From contig NZ_BNAY01000013.1 of NCBI RefSeq assembly GCF_014654365.1, forward strand, positions 1-64,000: a DNA stretch of 64,000 nt, in the 5' to 3' direction. Source of the DNA: Amycolatopsis oliviviridis (GTDB lineage Bacteria; Actinomycetota; Actinomycetes; Mycobacteriales; Pseudonocardiaceae). Under the pieces are notes generated by a model, which was not told the DNA's origin, did not search any database, and saw nothing but the letters and a program-made list of their open reading frames with translations. Below are positions 40,008 through 47,984 of the stretch, one piece after another. The translations under genes and the position numbers were made by a program. Numbering within the stretch: the stretch's first letter is position 1; every line of letters starts with the position of its first letter.

Positions 40008-41107
40008 TCACCTCGCTGGACATCGTCAATTTCAAGTGTCTGCGCGAAGTTTCGCTGGCGATGCGGCCGCTGACGATCCTCACCGGGGTGAACGGCGGCG
40101 GCAAGAGCACCGTCTTGCAGTCCTTGCTGCTGGCGCGTCTGGCGTCGAACTCACCGGGACGGGCCGTCCGCCTGAACGGGCCTTACGAGCTGGCGCTGGG
40201 CACCGCCGCCGATGTCCTCAGCGGATCGGCGCCGACACCGGACATCACGATCTCCTTCGGGGGCGGCGGAGAGGACTGGACCTACGGCTTCTCGGTCCCC
40301 GCTCACGAAGAGGCCCTGTACCTGGACGTCACTCGTCTTCCTGAGCGGCCGGCCCCCGGCATCGGCAACGAGCCGGGCGCCTTCACCTACCTGGGCGCGG
40401 AACGGCTGGGGCCCAGGGACGTCCTGTCGGTGTCCGCGGAGGAGCCCGAACACATCGGGGTCGGCGTACGGGGCGAGTTCACGGCTCAAGTGCTCGCACT
40501 GCGGGAGACCAGGTCGGTCAGCACTCGCGCGACGGTGCGCGAGACGTTGCGGCACCAGCAGGTCGCGAGCCCGCAGTTGCGGCTTCAGGCCGAGGCATGG
40601 GCGTCGGAGATCATCCGGCCGGTGCGCATCACCGCCCAGCTCTCCACCGGCATCATGGCCAGCACGATCCGCTTCCAGGAGACCGACCAGTTCGCCGACA
40701 TGATCCGCCCGGTCAACACCGGGTTCGGCGTGTCCTATGCCTTGCCGATCATCGTCAGCGGCCTGCTGGCCGTCGAGGGCGACGTTCTCCTGATCGAGAA
40801 CCCCGAAGCGCACCTTCACCCGGCGGGTCAATCCCGACTCGGACGGTTTCTCGCCAAGGTCGCGGGCAGCGGAGTGCAGGTCGTCGTGGAAACGCACAGC
40901 GATCACGTGCTGAACGGCGCCCGGCTGGCGGTGGCGCGGGACCACGCGCTGGACTCGGCCGCGATGATCGTGCACTACTTCGACCGTGCGGGCGTGACAC
41001 CGATCCAGGTCAACCAGGTAGGTGAACTCGACGCCTGGCCTGAAGGCTTCTTCGATCAGATCGAGAACGACTTGGGGGTCCTCGCGCATGCGCGGCGCCG
41101 CCGATGA
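40004..41107 (+). CDS. AAA ATPase of DUF3696/SMC-like type
   Basis: This 367-residue P-loop ATPase has Walker A LTGVNGGGKSTVLQSLLLAR (about residue 28), Walker B VLLIENPEAHLHPAGQSRLG (about residue 261; Glu-Asn-Pro-Glu in place of Asp-Glu-Pro-Glu) and the H-loop VVVETHSDHVLNGARLAV. It has no TOPRIM domain, so it is not a complete OLD nuclease. Such ATPases occur beside DUF262 proteins. The ATG overlaps the DUF262 stop by 4 bases and its own 3' end overlaps the third gene by 20 bases, so the three are tightly coupled. Confidence 0.87.
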   Translation: MITSLDIVNFKCLREVSLAMRPLTILTGVNGGGKSTVLQSLLLARLASNSPGRAVRLNGPYELALGTAADVLSGSAPTPDITISFGGGGEDWTYGFSVPAHEEALYLDVTRLPERPAPGIGNEPGAFTYLGAERLGPRDVLSVSAEEPEHIGVGVRGEFTAQVLALRETRSVSTRATVRETLRHQQVASPQLRLQAEAWASEIIRPVRITAQLSTGIMASTIRFQETDQFADMIRPVNTGFGVSYALPIIVSGLLAVEGDVLLIENPEAHLHPAGQSRLGRFLAKVAGSGVQVVVETHSDHVLNGARLAVARDHALDSAAMIVHYFDRAGVTPIQVNQVGELDAWPEGFFDQIENDLGVLAHARRRR

Positions 41108-42047
41108 CCGCTATCGCGTGGTCGTGGACGAAGGCAGTCTCGATTGGCGCGGCCGGGCGGACCTCGATCCGGCCGACGCCGTCGACGACCTCGCGGACCT
41201 GTTGGATCCGTTGACGACCGGCAAGCAGGTCGCGCTCATGGATCATGCTTACGAAGTGGAGTGCTGGGAGTCGGTCCGGCTTTTCGAACTGTTCACCACT
41301 CGTGACCCGCGGGTGCCCCGTGATTCCCGTGTCCGCCTCGCCACCTTGCTGGACAAGTGCCATTCGGTGTCCCCTGAAGACGATGACCTGCCTCAGGAAG
41401 TCGAGGTCGGGGGAACAACGGCGGAGCGGTCGTTCGGGTTCTGTCACGTACTCGCGCTCGCCTCGGCGGGGCGGGCGATGTCGTGCCTGGTCGCTTCGCC
41501 CGAGGTGGAGATCGCGGGCTGGACGACGGTCAAACGGCAGACACCGCCGGCGGAACTGGACATCCATTTGCTGACCGCTCCCGGACAGTTGCCGGATTTC
41601 TGGCGTGGCGTGCTCCGGAGAGAGCGAATCACCGAGACGCAGTTCTTCGCGCTGGCCGGGCGCGCGTTTCCGGAGCTGCTCTTCGCGGACTCGCTTTCGT
41701 TCGGCAGGTTCAAGGGGGCGCGCGAAGAAGTCATCCCGTGGCTGATCGATCTCCTCTCCGGGATCAACGACTCCTTCGCCTCGTCCCTGATCCGCCATCA
41801 GGGCGACCGGAAAAAAGTGATCAAGGAATTTTCCACGTACGGCATCACTATTTCGCCGGACAGCACGCTGACGCACAAGAACCCCCAGGCTTGGGCTCAG
41901 CGGCTGGTGGAGTTCGAAGGCGTGCGTTATCGGTGCGAATGGCACGGTAAACGGGTCTGGAACTGCGACCGGGTCCACTTCTCGTTGCCGATCGAAAAGT
42001 ACTCCGGGCGGATATTGGTGGGAATCTTCGCCGAGCACCTGGACTGA
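41088..42047 (+). CDS. Unknown protein, third gene of the DUF262/ATPase unit
   Basis: This 319-residue protein starts MRGAADDRYRVVVDEGSLDW and has no domain I recognise with certainty. Notable features are the acidic first third (DLDPADAVDDLADLLDPLTT), a Trp/Phe-rich middle (LPDFWRGVLRRERITETQFF) and a C-terminal block YRCEWHGKRVWNCDRVHFSL followed by SGRILVGIFAEHLD, which could hold catalytic or binding residues. The start was chosen for its 20-base overlap with the ATPase gene. Co-translation with an ATPase and a DUF262 protein suggests it is the effector or a specificity subunit, but this is inference. Confidence 0.7.
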   Translation: MRGAADDRYRVVVDEGSLDWRGRADLDPADAVDDLADLLDPLTTGKQVALMDHAYEVECWESVRLFELFTTRDPRVPRDSRVRLATLLDKCHSVSPEDDDLPQEVEVGGTTAERSFGFCHVLALASAGRAMSCLVASPEVEIAGWTTVKRQTPPAELDIHLLTAPGQLPDFWRGVLRRERITETQFFALAGRAFPELLFADSLSFGRFKGAREEVIPWLIDLLSGINDSFASSLIRHQGDRKKVIKEFSTYGITISPDSTLTHKNPQAWAQRLVEFEGVRYRCEWHGKRVWNCDRVHFSLPIEKYSGRILVGIFAEHLD

Positions 42048-42199
42048 GGCTGGTCGAGGTCGGTCGCGAAGTGACTGTCCGACCAGGCTTTGGACGATCG
42101 TCTTAATAACGGAGAGTAGCTAAATCAGGGTCGTTTTCATCTCGATTCACCCGCAATGGTGATCTTGTTCGGGTGAGGTGTCATGCTGAGTGTCCGACC

Positions 42200-42470
42200 A
42201 TGGCCCTCTTCCGAAACGACCCCGTGTCGCCGGAGGGCCGGAAGAAGGTGGCAGATGACCTGGGCCAGGCACTCGAGCCGACCGGATCCCGCGGACGACC
42301 ACAGCCGGATGGCGAGCGTGCGCGCGGAGGAAGAAGTCCGCCTCAACCTGCAGAACGCCAAGGCGGCGCGCACGGTCGCGGGGCATTCTTCAGGGGCTCT
42401 CGACTGTGCTGAACTGCTGGCGATGTTGGGTCTCGAAGGAGTGCGGAAAGAGCACGTTCAGCGAACCTGA
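42200..42470 (+). pseudogene. Small gene, probably frameshifted
   Basis: One frame starts at ATG 42200 with MALFRNDPVSPEGRKKVADD and has host-like codon use for ~30 codons. After about 42285 the coding pattern switches to another frame, which reads VRAEEEVRLNLQNAKAARTV and ends with the pattern CAELLAMLGLEGVRKEHVQRT minus its last bases. A single-base indel would join them into one ~90-residue protein. Alternatively the second part is an independent 71-residue gene starting at ATG 42255. The CAELLAMLGL ending resembles small actinobacterial proteins. It runs 13 bases into the convergent IclR gene. Confidence 0.45.
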
Positions 42471-43243
42471 CCCCCGATCCGGGTGGTCAGTTCGGCCGCT
42501 GTCCGGCGAACCTCTTCGGCGAGGTCAGGCCAAGTTTCCTCGCAGCCTCCGGTCCCCGGGCAGAGGTGGCGGAGGGTCACGCTGATCGCGGCCATCGGCC
42601 GTCCGCCGTGGTCGAAGACGGGGCAGGCCACCGAGGCGAAGCCCTCGGTCACGTGGCCGTCTTCGACCGCCCAGCCGAGCCTGCCCTCCGCGTTCAGCGT
42701 GCGGCGCAGTTCGGCGAGCGTGCGCGGGCCGCGGCCGGTGCGCAGGACGAACGCCGACGCCGCCGGGAAGAGCGCGCGTACGTGGGGCGACGGCAGATGC
42801 CGCAGGATCGCCCTGCCGGAGGCCGTGAGCTGGCCCGGAAGCCGGACGCCGACCTCGGTGACCAGGGTTTCCGGGCGCGTGGGGCGCTCTTTGACCAGGT
42901 AGAGCGACTCGTTGCCGTGCAGCACGCCGAGGTGCGCCGTATGGCCCACCCGATCGGCGAGTTTGCGCAGCAGCGGGACCGCGAGCCGTTCCAGCGGGTC
43001 GTGCCGCAGGTAGGCCGAGCCGAGTTCGAACGCGGCGATGCCGAGGCCGTACCGGCGCTCGGCGGGCAGGTGCGTCACGAAACCGGCGGCTTCCAGTTCG
43101 GCGAGCAGGTGATACGTCGTCGAGCGAGGGAGGCCGAGCTCGCGCGCGATCGCGGCCGCCGACACCGGGCCCGGGCGGGCGGCGAGGGCACGCAGGATGC
43201 CGAGGCCGCGCCTGAGCGCCGGTACTTCGCTGCTCTCACCCAC
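42458..43243 (-). CDS. IclR family transcriptional regulator
   Basis: This 261-residue regulator has an IclR winged helix (ALRRGLGILRALAARPGPVS; AAAIARELGLPRSTTYHLLA) and the C-terminal effector domain (LGIAAFELGSAYLRHDPLE, AISVTLRHLCPGTGGCEE). It lies 350 bp from hutH and is divergent from it, so it is the natural candidate to control histidine use, perhaps with urocanate as effector. ATG start with GGAGG-type ribosome site. The last bases overlap a small convergent gene remnant. Confidence 0.9.
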   Translation of the reverse strand: MGESSEVPALRRGLGILRALAARPGPVSAAAIARELGLPRSTTYHLLAELEAAGFVTHLPAERRYGLGIAAFELGSAYLRHDPLERLAVPLLRKLADRVGHTAHLGVLHGNESLYLVKERPTRPETLVTEVGVRLPGQLTASGRAILRHLPSPHVRALFPAASAFVLRTGRGPRTLAELRRTLNAEGRLGWAVEDGHVTEGFASVACPVFDHGGRPMAAISVTLRHLCPGTGGCEETWPDLAEEVRRTAAELTTRIGGQVR

Positions 43244-43272
43244 GCCGACCTCCTGTTCGTCCGGCCCGGGGG

Positions 43273-43338
43273 GAGCAAGGGACCTTTGCTGTCGCTTCTC
43301 TCAACGTCGAGAGAAGCGATAGCAAAGGTCCCTTGCTC
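43273..43338. repeat. Intergenic palindrome, extended arms
   Basis: Arms of 28 bases (43273-43300 and 43311-43338) combine the family core GAGCAAGGGACCTTTGCTGTCG with an extension CTTCTC/GAGAAG. One internal G-T wobble (TGTCGC against GCGATA) is present. It lies just upstream of the IclR start, so it must sit in its 5' control region. Confidence 0.85.
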
Positions 43339-43364
43339 TCTTTCTGCAGGTGGGCACTGTGACT

Positions 43365-43403
43365 GTGTGGATTTCCGCGCGTCCAACGCACCAAAATCCA
43401 CAC
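43365..43403. promoter_or_regulatory. Inverted repeat, possible operator for the hut operon
   Basis: GTGTGGATTT (43365-43374) and AAATCCACAC (43394-43403) are perfect 10-bp arms 19 bases apart. They lie between the IclR gene and hutH, ~190 bp before the hutH ATG. IclR proteins bind inverted repeats, but consensus and effector are unknown here. Confidence 0.4.
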
Positions 43404-43489
43404 GGTCGGTACGCACCGCTACGCGGAGTAGGAGGTGTGCGGGAACAGGGACACTCAACGTCTCTATTTCCACACACCCCTCCCGCCCG

Positions 43490-43513
43490 CGACAGCAAAG
43501 GTCCCTTGCTCCC
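43490..43513. repeat. Palindrome half-element before hutH
   Basis: CGACAGCAAAGGTCCCTTGC with CTCC matches the reverse half of the family. There is no nearby partner, so a full hairpin with 43273-43338 would need a >150-base loop. Confidence 0.7.
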
Positions 43514-43592
43514 GCCGGGTGTGTCTTGGATACCAGACACAACCACCGGTTGGGGCCGCCTGCCAGCGGGCATGGCGTTGTCCAATGGGGCT

Positions 43593-45119
43593 ATGCCGGA
43601 AACCGTACTTCTGGGGTCCGAACCGCTTCGGCCCGAACAGGTCGTCGCGGTCGCCCGTGACCACTCGCCCGTCGCGGTCAGCGAAGCGGCCGAGAAGAAC
43701 CTCGCCGCGACACGTCAGCACATCGACAACCTCGCCCACGCCGAAGCGCCGACGTACGGCGTTTCGACGGGCTTCGGTGCGCTCGCCACCAGGCATATCC
43801 CGCTCGAGAGCCGCACCGCGCTGCAGCGGTCGCTGATCCGTTCGCACGCGGCGGGCGCGGGGCCGGTCGTGGAGACCGAGGTCGTGCGCGCGCTGATGCT
43901 GCTGCGTCTCCGCACCCTCACCAGCGGCTACACCGGTATCCGCCCGCAGACCGCGCAAGCGCTTGCGGCCCTGCTCAACGCCGGGATCACCCCGCTCGTC
44001 CACGAGTACGGTTCCCTCGGCTGCTCCGGCGACCTCGCGCCCCTGGCCGCCGTCGCGCTCGCGCTGATGGGGGAGGGCGAAGTCGCGTACAACGGCGAAG
44101 TCGTCCAGGCCGGCGTCGCGCTGAAGCACGCCGGGATCGAGCCGGTCGTTCTCGCAGAAAAGGAGGGGCTCGCCCTCACGAACGGGACCGACGGCATGCT
44201 CGGCATGCTCCTGCTCGCCGCCGCTGACCTGCGCAAGCTTTTCGACACGGCCGACATCACCGCGGCGATGAGCGTCGAAGCGCTCCTCGGCACGGACCGC
44301 GCCTTCGCCGCCGACCTCCAGGCCCTGCGTCCGCACCCCGGGCAGGCCCGGAGCGCCGAGCGGATGTGGGCGGCGCTTCAGGACTCGAAGATCGTCGAGA
44401 GCCACCGCGGCCCGGACTGCAACCGCGTCCAGGACGCGTACTCCCTCCGCTGCGCGCCCCAGGTGCACGGCGGCGCACGGGACAGTCTCACGCATGCCGA
44501 ACTCGTCGCCGAGCGTGAGCTCCGGTCCGCGGTCGACAACCCGGTCGTGCTGTCCGACGGCCGCGTCGAGTCGAACGGCAACTTCCACGGCGCCCCGGTC
44601 GCGTACGTGCTCGACTTCCTCGCCATCCCGCTCGCGGACGTCGCCAGCATCGCCGAGCGCCGCACCGACCGGATGCTCGACAAGGCCCGCTCGCACGGCT
44701 TGCCGCCCTTCCTCGCGTTCGACCCCGGCGTCGACTCCGGCCACATGATCGCCCAGTACACGCAGGCGGCCGTGGTCAGCGAACTCAAGCGGCTCGCGGT
44801 GCCTGCCTCGGTCGACTCGATTCCGAGCAGCGCCATGCAGGAGGACCACGTCTCGATGGGCTGGTCCGCCGCGCGCAAGCTGCGCAAGGCCGTCGAGGGC
44901 CTCAACACCGTCCTCGCCATCGAACTGCTCACCGCCGCGCGGGCGCTCGACATGCGCGCGCCCCTGGTCCCGTCGCCGGTCACCGGCCGGGTCCGGGATC
45001 TCGTCCGTACCAAGGTCGAGGGCCCCGGCCCCGACCGTCATCTGGCGCCGGAGATCGCGGCCGCCGAAGAACTCGTCGCGTCGGGTGCCGTCCTCGCCGC
45101 GGCCCAACTGGAGGTCTGA
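43593..45119 (+). CDS. hutH: Histidine ammonia-lyase
   Basis: This 508-residue enzyme converts histidine to urocanate and ammonia, step 1 of histidine breakdown. The MIO-forming loop reads GSLGCSGDLAPLAAVALALM, with Cys-Ser-Gly in place of the common Ala-Ser-Gly; Cys is also used in some actinobacterial enzymes as I recall. Other marks are TYGVSTGFGALATRHIPL, LTNGTDGMLGM and SVDSIPSSAMQEDHVSMGW. The ATG at 43593 starts MPETVLLGSEPLRPEQ, the family N-terminus; the upstream frame is non-coding. hutU follows after 4 bases. The divergent IclR gene is the likely regulator. Confidence 0.96.
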   Translation: MPETVLLGSEPLRPEQVVAVARDHSPVAVSEAAEKNLAATRQHIDNLAHAEAPTYGVSTGFGALATRHIPLESRTALQRSLIRSHAAGAGPVVETEVVRALMLLRLRTLTSGYTGIRPQTAQALAALLNAGITPLVHEYGSLGCSGDLAPLAAVALALMGEGEVAYNGEVVQAGVALKHAGIEPVVLAEKEGLALTNGTDGMLGMLLLAAADLRKLFDTADITAAMSVEALLGTDRAFAADLQALRPHPGQARSAERMWAALQDSKIVESHRGPDCNRVQDAYSLRCAPQVHGGARDSLTHAELVAERELRSAVDNPVVLSDGRVESNGNFHGAPVAYVLDFLAIPLADVASIAERRTDRMLDKARSHGLPPFLAFDPGVDSGHMIAQYTQAAVVSELKRLAVPASVDSIPSSAMQEDHVSMGWSAARKLRKAVEGLNTVLAIELLTAARALDMRAPLVPSPVTGRVRDLVRTKVEGPGPDRHLAPEIAAAEELVASGAVLAAAQLEV

Positions 45120-45123
45120 GCCC

Positions 45124-46791
45124 ATGACCCGCACGGTCCGTGCCGCCCGAGGCACCACGCTCACCGCGAAGAACTGGCAGACCGAAGCCGCGCTGCGGAT
45201 GTTCCACAACAACCTCGACCCCGAGGTCGCCGAGCGCCCGGAGGACCTGGTCGTCTACGGCGGCACCGGCAAGGCCGCCCGCAACTGGGCCAGCTTCGAC
45301 GCGATCACCCGCGAACTGACCACTTTGGACAGTGACGAGACGCTGCTCGTCCAGTCCGGCAAGCCGGTCGGCGTGTTCCGCACGCACGAATGGGCGCCGC
45401 GGGTGCTCATCGCGAACTCCAATCTCGTCGGCGACTGGGCGACGTGGCCGGAATTCCGCCGCCTGGAAGCACAGGGCCTGACCATGTACGGCCAGATGAC
45501 CGCGGGGTCCTGGATCTACATCGGCACGCAGGGAATCCTGCAGGGCACGTACGAGACCTTCGCCGCCGTCGCCAAGAAGCTCGCTTTGAATGGGCACAGT
45601 GGCGGCAGCCTCAAGGGCACTCTGACGGTCACCGCCGGTCTCGGCGGCATGGGTGGCGCGCAGCCGCTGGCCGTCACGATGAACGACGGCGTCGCGCTCG
45701 TCATCGAATGCGACCCGCAGCGCGCTCACCGCCGCGTCGAGACCCGCTACCTCGACGAGGTCGCCGACGACCTCGACGACGCGATCCGCCGCGTGGAAGC
45801 CGCCAAGAAGGAGAAGCGCGCGCTGTCCGTCGGCGTCGTCGGCAACGCCGCCGAGGTGCTGCCCGAACTGCTGCGCCGCGGTGTCGAGGTCGACATCGTC
45901 ACCGATCAGACCTCCGCGCACGACCCGCTTTCCTATCTGCCCAAGGGCGTCGGTGTCGACGAGTGGCAGGACTACGCGGACAAGAAGCCCGACGAGTTCA
46001 CCGAACGCGCCCGCGAGTCGATGGCGGAGCACGTCGAGGCGATGCTCGGCTTCCTCGACAAGGGCGCCGAGGTCTTCGACTACGGCAACTCGCTGCGCGG
46101 TGAGGCGAAACTCGGCGGCTGCGAGCGCGCGTTCGACTTCCCGGGTTTCGTGCCCGCCTACATCCGTCCGCTGTTCTGCGAGGGCAACGGCCCGTTCCGC
46201 TGGGCGGCGCTGTCGGGCGACCCCGAGGACATCGCGGCGACCGACCGCGCGATGCTGGAACTGTTCCCGGAGAACGAATCCCTCGCGCGCTGGATCCGCC
46301 TCGCCGGTGAACGCGTCGCCTTCCAAGGGCTTCCGTCGCGGATCTGCTGGCTCGGCTACGGCGAGCGGCACCTGGCGGGCCTGCGCTTCAACGAGATGGT
46401 CGCCAGCGGCGAGCTGAAGGCGCCGGTCGTCATCGGCCGTGACCACCTCGACTCGGGCAGCGTCGCCTCGCCGTACCGCGAGACCGAGGGCATGGCCGAC
46501 GGCTCCGACGCGATCGCCGACTGGCCGTTGCTGAACGCGCTGGTCAACACCTCTTCGGGGGCCAGCTGGGTGTCGATCCACCACGGTGGCGGCGTCGGCA
46601 TGGGCCGCTCCATCCACGCGGGCCAGGTCAGCGTGGCGGACGGAACCCTGCTGGCCGCGCAGAAACTCGAGCGCGTGCTCACCAACGACCCGGGCATGGG
46701 CGTCATCCGGCACGTCGACGCCGGTTACGACCGCGCGGCCGAGGTCGCCGACGAGCGTGGCGTGCGCGTGCCGATGCGGGACGCCGAGTGA
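45124..46791 (+). CDS. hutU: Urocanate hydratase
   Basis: This 555-residue urocanase converts urocanate to imidazolone-propionate using tightly bound NAD+. The N-terminus starts MTRTVRAARGTTLTAKNWQT, and conserved blocks are ENLVVYGGTGKAARNW-like DLVVYGGTGKAARNWASFDA, GLGGMGGAQPLAVTMNDGVA (NAD site) and SGASWVSIHHGGGVGMGRSI near the end. The ATG at 45124 fits the normal length. The stop overlaps the GTG start of the M20 hydrolase (GTGA), so translation is coupled. Confidence 0.97.
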   Translation: MTRTVRAARGTTLTAKNWQTEAALRMFHNNLDPEVAERPEDLVVYGGTGKAARNWASFDAITRELTTLDSDETLLVQSGKPVGVFRTHEWAPRVLIANSNLVGDWATWPEFRRLEAQGLTMYGQMTAGSWIYIGTQGILQGTYETFAAVAKKLALNGHSGGSLKGTLTVTAGLGGMGGAQPLAVTMNDGVALVIECDPQRAHRRVETRYLDEVADDLDDAIRRVEAAKKEKRALSVGVVGNAAEVLPELLRRGVEVDIVTDQTSAHDPLSYLPKGVGVDEWQDYADKKPDEFTERARESMAEHVEAMLGFLDKGAEVFDYGNSLRGEAKLGGCERAFDFPGFVPAYIRPLFCEGNGPFRWAALSGDPEDIAATDRAMLELFPENESLARWIRLAGERVAFQGLPSRICWLGYGERHLAGLRFNEMVASGELKAPVVIGRDHLDSGSVASPYRETEGMADGSDAIADWPLLNALVNTSSGASWVSIHHGGGVGMGRSIHAGQVSVADGTLLAAQKLERVLTNDPGMGVIRHVDAGYDRAAEVADERGVRVPMRDAE

Positions 46792-47984
46792 CCGCGTCCT
46801 CGCTGCTGGAGGAGATCTCCGACGTCGGCCGCGACCCGAAGCGTGGCGGCTACTCCCGTCACGCCTTCGACGCGGCCGAAATCGAGCTGCGCGCGTGGTT
46901 CGTCGAGCGTGCCGGACGGCTGGGACTCGGCGTCGAGACCGACCGCAACGGCAACATCTGGGCCTGGTGGGGTACGCCGGGCCCGGACGCGGTCGTCACC
47001 GGGAGCCATCTCGACTCGGTGCCCGGCGGCGGCGCCTTCGACGGCCCGCTCGGGGTCGCGAGCGCGCTCGACGCGGTGGAGATCCTGCAGAACAAGGGAT
47101 TCCGTCCCGCCAAGCCGTTCGCCGTGGTGGTCTTCGCCGAAGAAGAAGGCGGCCGGTTCGGTGTGCCCTGCCTCGGCTCGCGGCTGCTGACCGGGACCAT
47201 CGACGCGGACAAGGCGCGCGGACTGCGCGATCCCGACGGCGTCACGTTCGCGGAAGCGGCGGCGAAATCCGGCCTCGATCCTGAACGCGTCGGCCGGGAC
47301 TCCGAGCGCCTCGGGCTGATCGGACGGTTCCTCGAACTGCACGTCGAGCAGGGGCGCGGACTGATCGACCTCGGCTCGCCGATCGCGGTCGGCAACACGG
47401 TGATCGCGCACGGCCGATGGCGATTCTCCTTCCAGGGGCAGGGAAACCACGCCGGTGCGACGCTGATCGGGGATCGCCGGGATCCGATGATCCCGGCGGC
47501 CGAGACCGTCCTCGCCGTGCGGAAGCTGGCGAAGGCGACGTCTGACGCCAGGGCGACTGTCGGCAGGCTCGTGCCGGTCCCCGGCGGGACCAACGTCATC
47601 GCGTCCACCGTGGACCTTTGGCTGGACGCGCGCGTGCCGGGTACGGCCACGCCGGAACTGGTCGCGGAGATCGCGAAGCTGGCCGAAGAAGCCGCTGGTC
47701 AGGAAGGCTGCCGGGTCGAGGTGACCAGGGAGTCGTACTCGGACGACGTGATCTTCGACGACGCGCTGCGCCGCGACCTCGGCACCTGGCTGGGCGGACC
47801 GCCGGAGCTGCCGACCGGCGCCGGGCACGACGCGGCGATCCTCGCCGGGTTCGTCCCGTCCGGGATGCTCTACGTGCGCAATCCGACCGGGATCAGCCAT
47901 TCCCCGGAGGAGTTCTCCGAGGCAGACGACGTCGACCACGGTGCCCGCGCGCTCGCGGACATCCTGGAGAAACTGTCGACATGA
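46788..47984 (+). CDS. M20 amidohydrolase in the hut operon (probable N-formylglutamate deformylase)
   Basis: This 398-residue metallohydrolase of the allantoate amidohydrolase/N-carbamoyl-amino-acid hydrolase type has metal ligands in VVTGSHLDSVPGGGAFDGPL (His, Asp), VVVFAEEEGGRFGVP (Glu pair), LELHVEQGRGL (His) and PTGISHSPEEFSE (His). It is locked between hutU and hutF by GTGA and ATGA overlaps. HutF makes N-formyl-glutamate, and no HutG is present, so this enzyme is the obvious candidate for the final hydrolysis. Database names such as allantoate amidohydrolase would follow homology only. Confidence 0.85.
   Translation: MTASSLLEEISDVGRDPKRGGYSRHAFDAAEIELRAWFVERAGRLGLGVETDRNGNIWAWWGTPGPDAVVTGSHLDSVPGGGAFDGPLGVASALDAVEILQNKGFRPAKPFAVVVFAEEEGGRFGVPCLGSRLLTGTIDADKARGLRDPDGVTFAEAAAKSGLDPERVGRDSERLGLIGRFLELHVEQGRGLIDLGSPIAVGNTVIAHGRWRFSFQGQGNHAGATLIGDRRDPMIPAAETVLAVRKLAKATSDARATVGRLVPVPGGTNVIASTVDLWLDARVPGTATPELVAEIAKLAEEAAGQEGCRVEVTRESYSDDVIFDDALRRDLGTWLGGPPELPTGAGHDAAILAGFVPSGMLYVRNPTGISHSPEEFSEADDVDHGARALADILEKLST

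Larger units (their letters stand above)
43244..43592. other. Control region between IclR gene and hutH
   Basis: This 349-base non-coding stretch holds a full palindrome repeat (43273-43338), a 10-bp inverted repeat GTGTGGATTT/AAATCCACAC (43365-43374 with 43394-43403) that may be an operator, a repeat half-element (43490-43513) and about 80 further bases before hutH. Reading frames that cross it have no coding signal of their own. Confidence 0.6.

Noticed and set aside
38741..42200. attL/attR repeats of an integrated element at tmRNA
   Set aside because: No copy of the tmRNA 3' end was found downstream and there is no integrase gene, so insertion by a tyrosine recombinase is not shown.
46788..47984. 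Taking the M20 enzyme as an allantoate amidohydrolase of purine breakdown
   Set aside because: No allantoinase, ureidoglycolate or other purine genes are near; it is enclosed by hut genes with overlapping ends.
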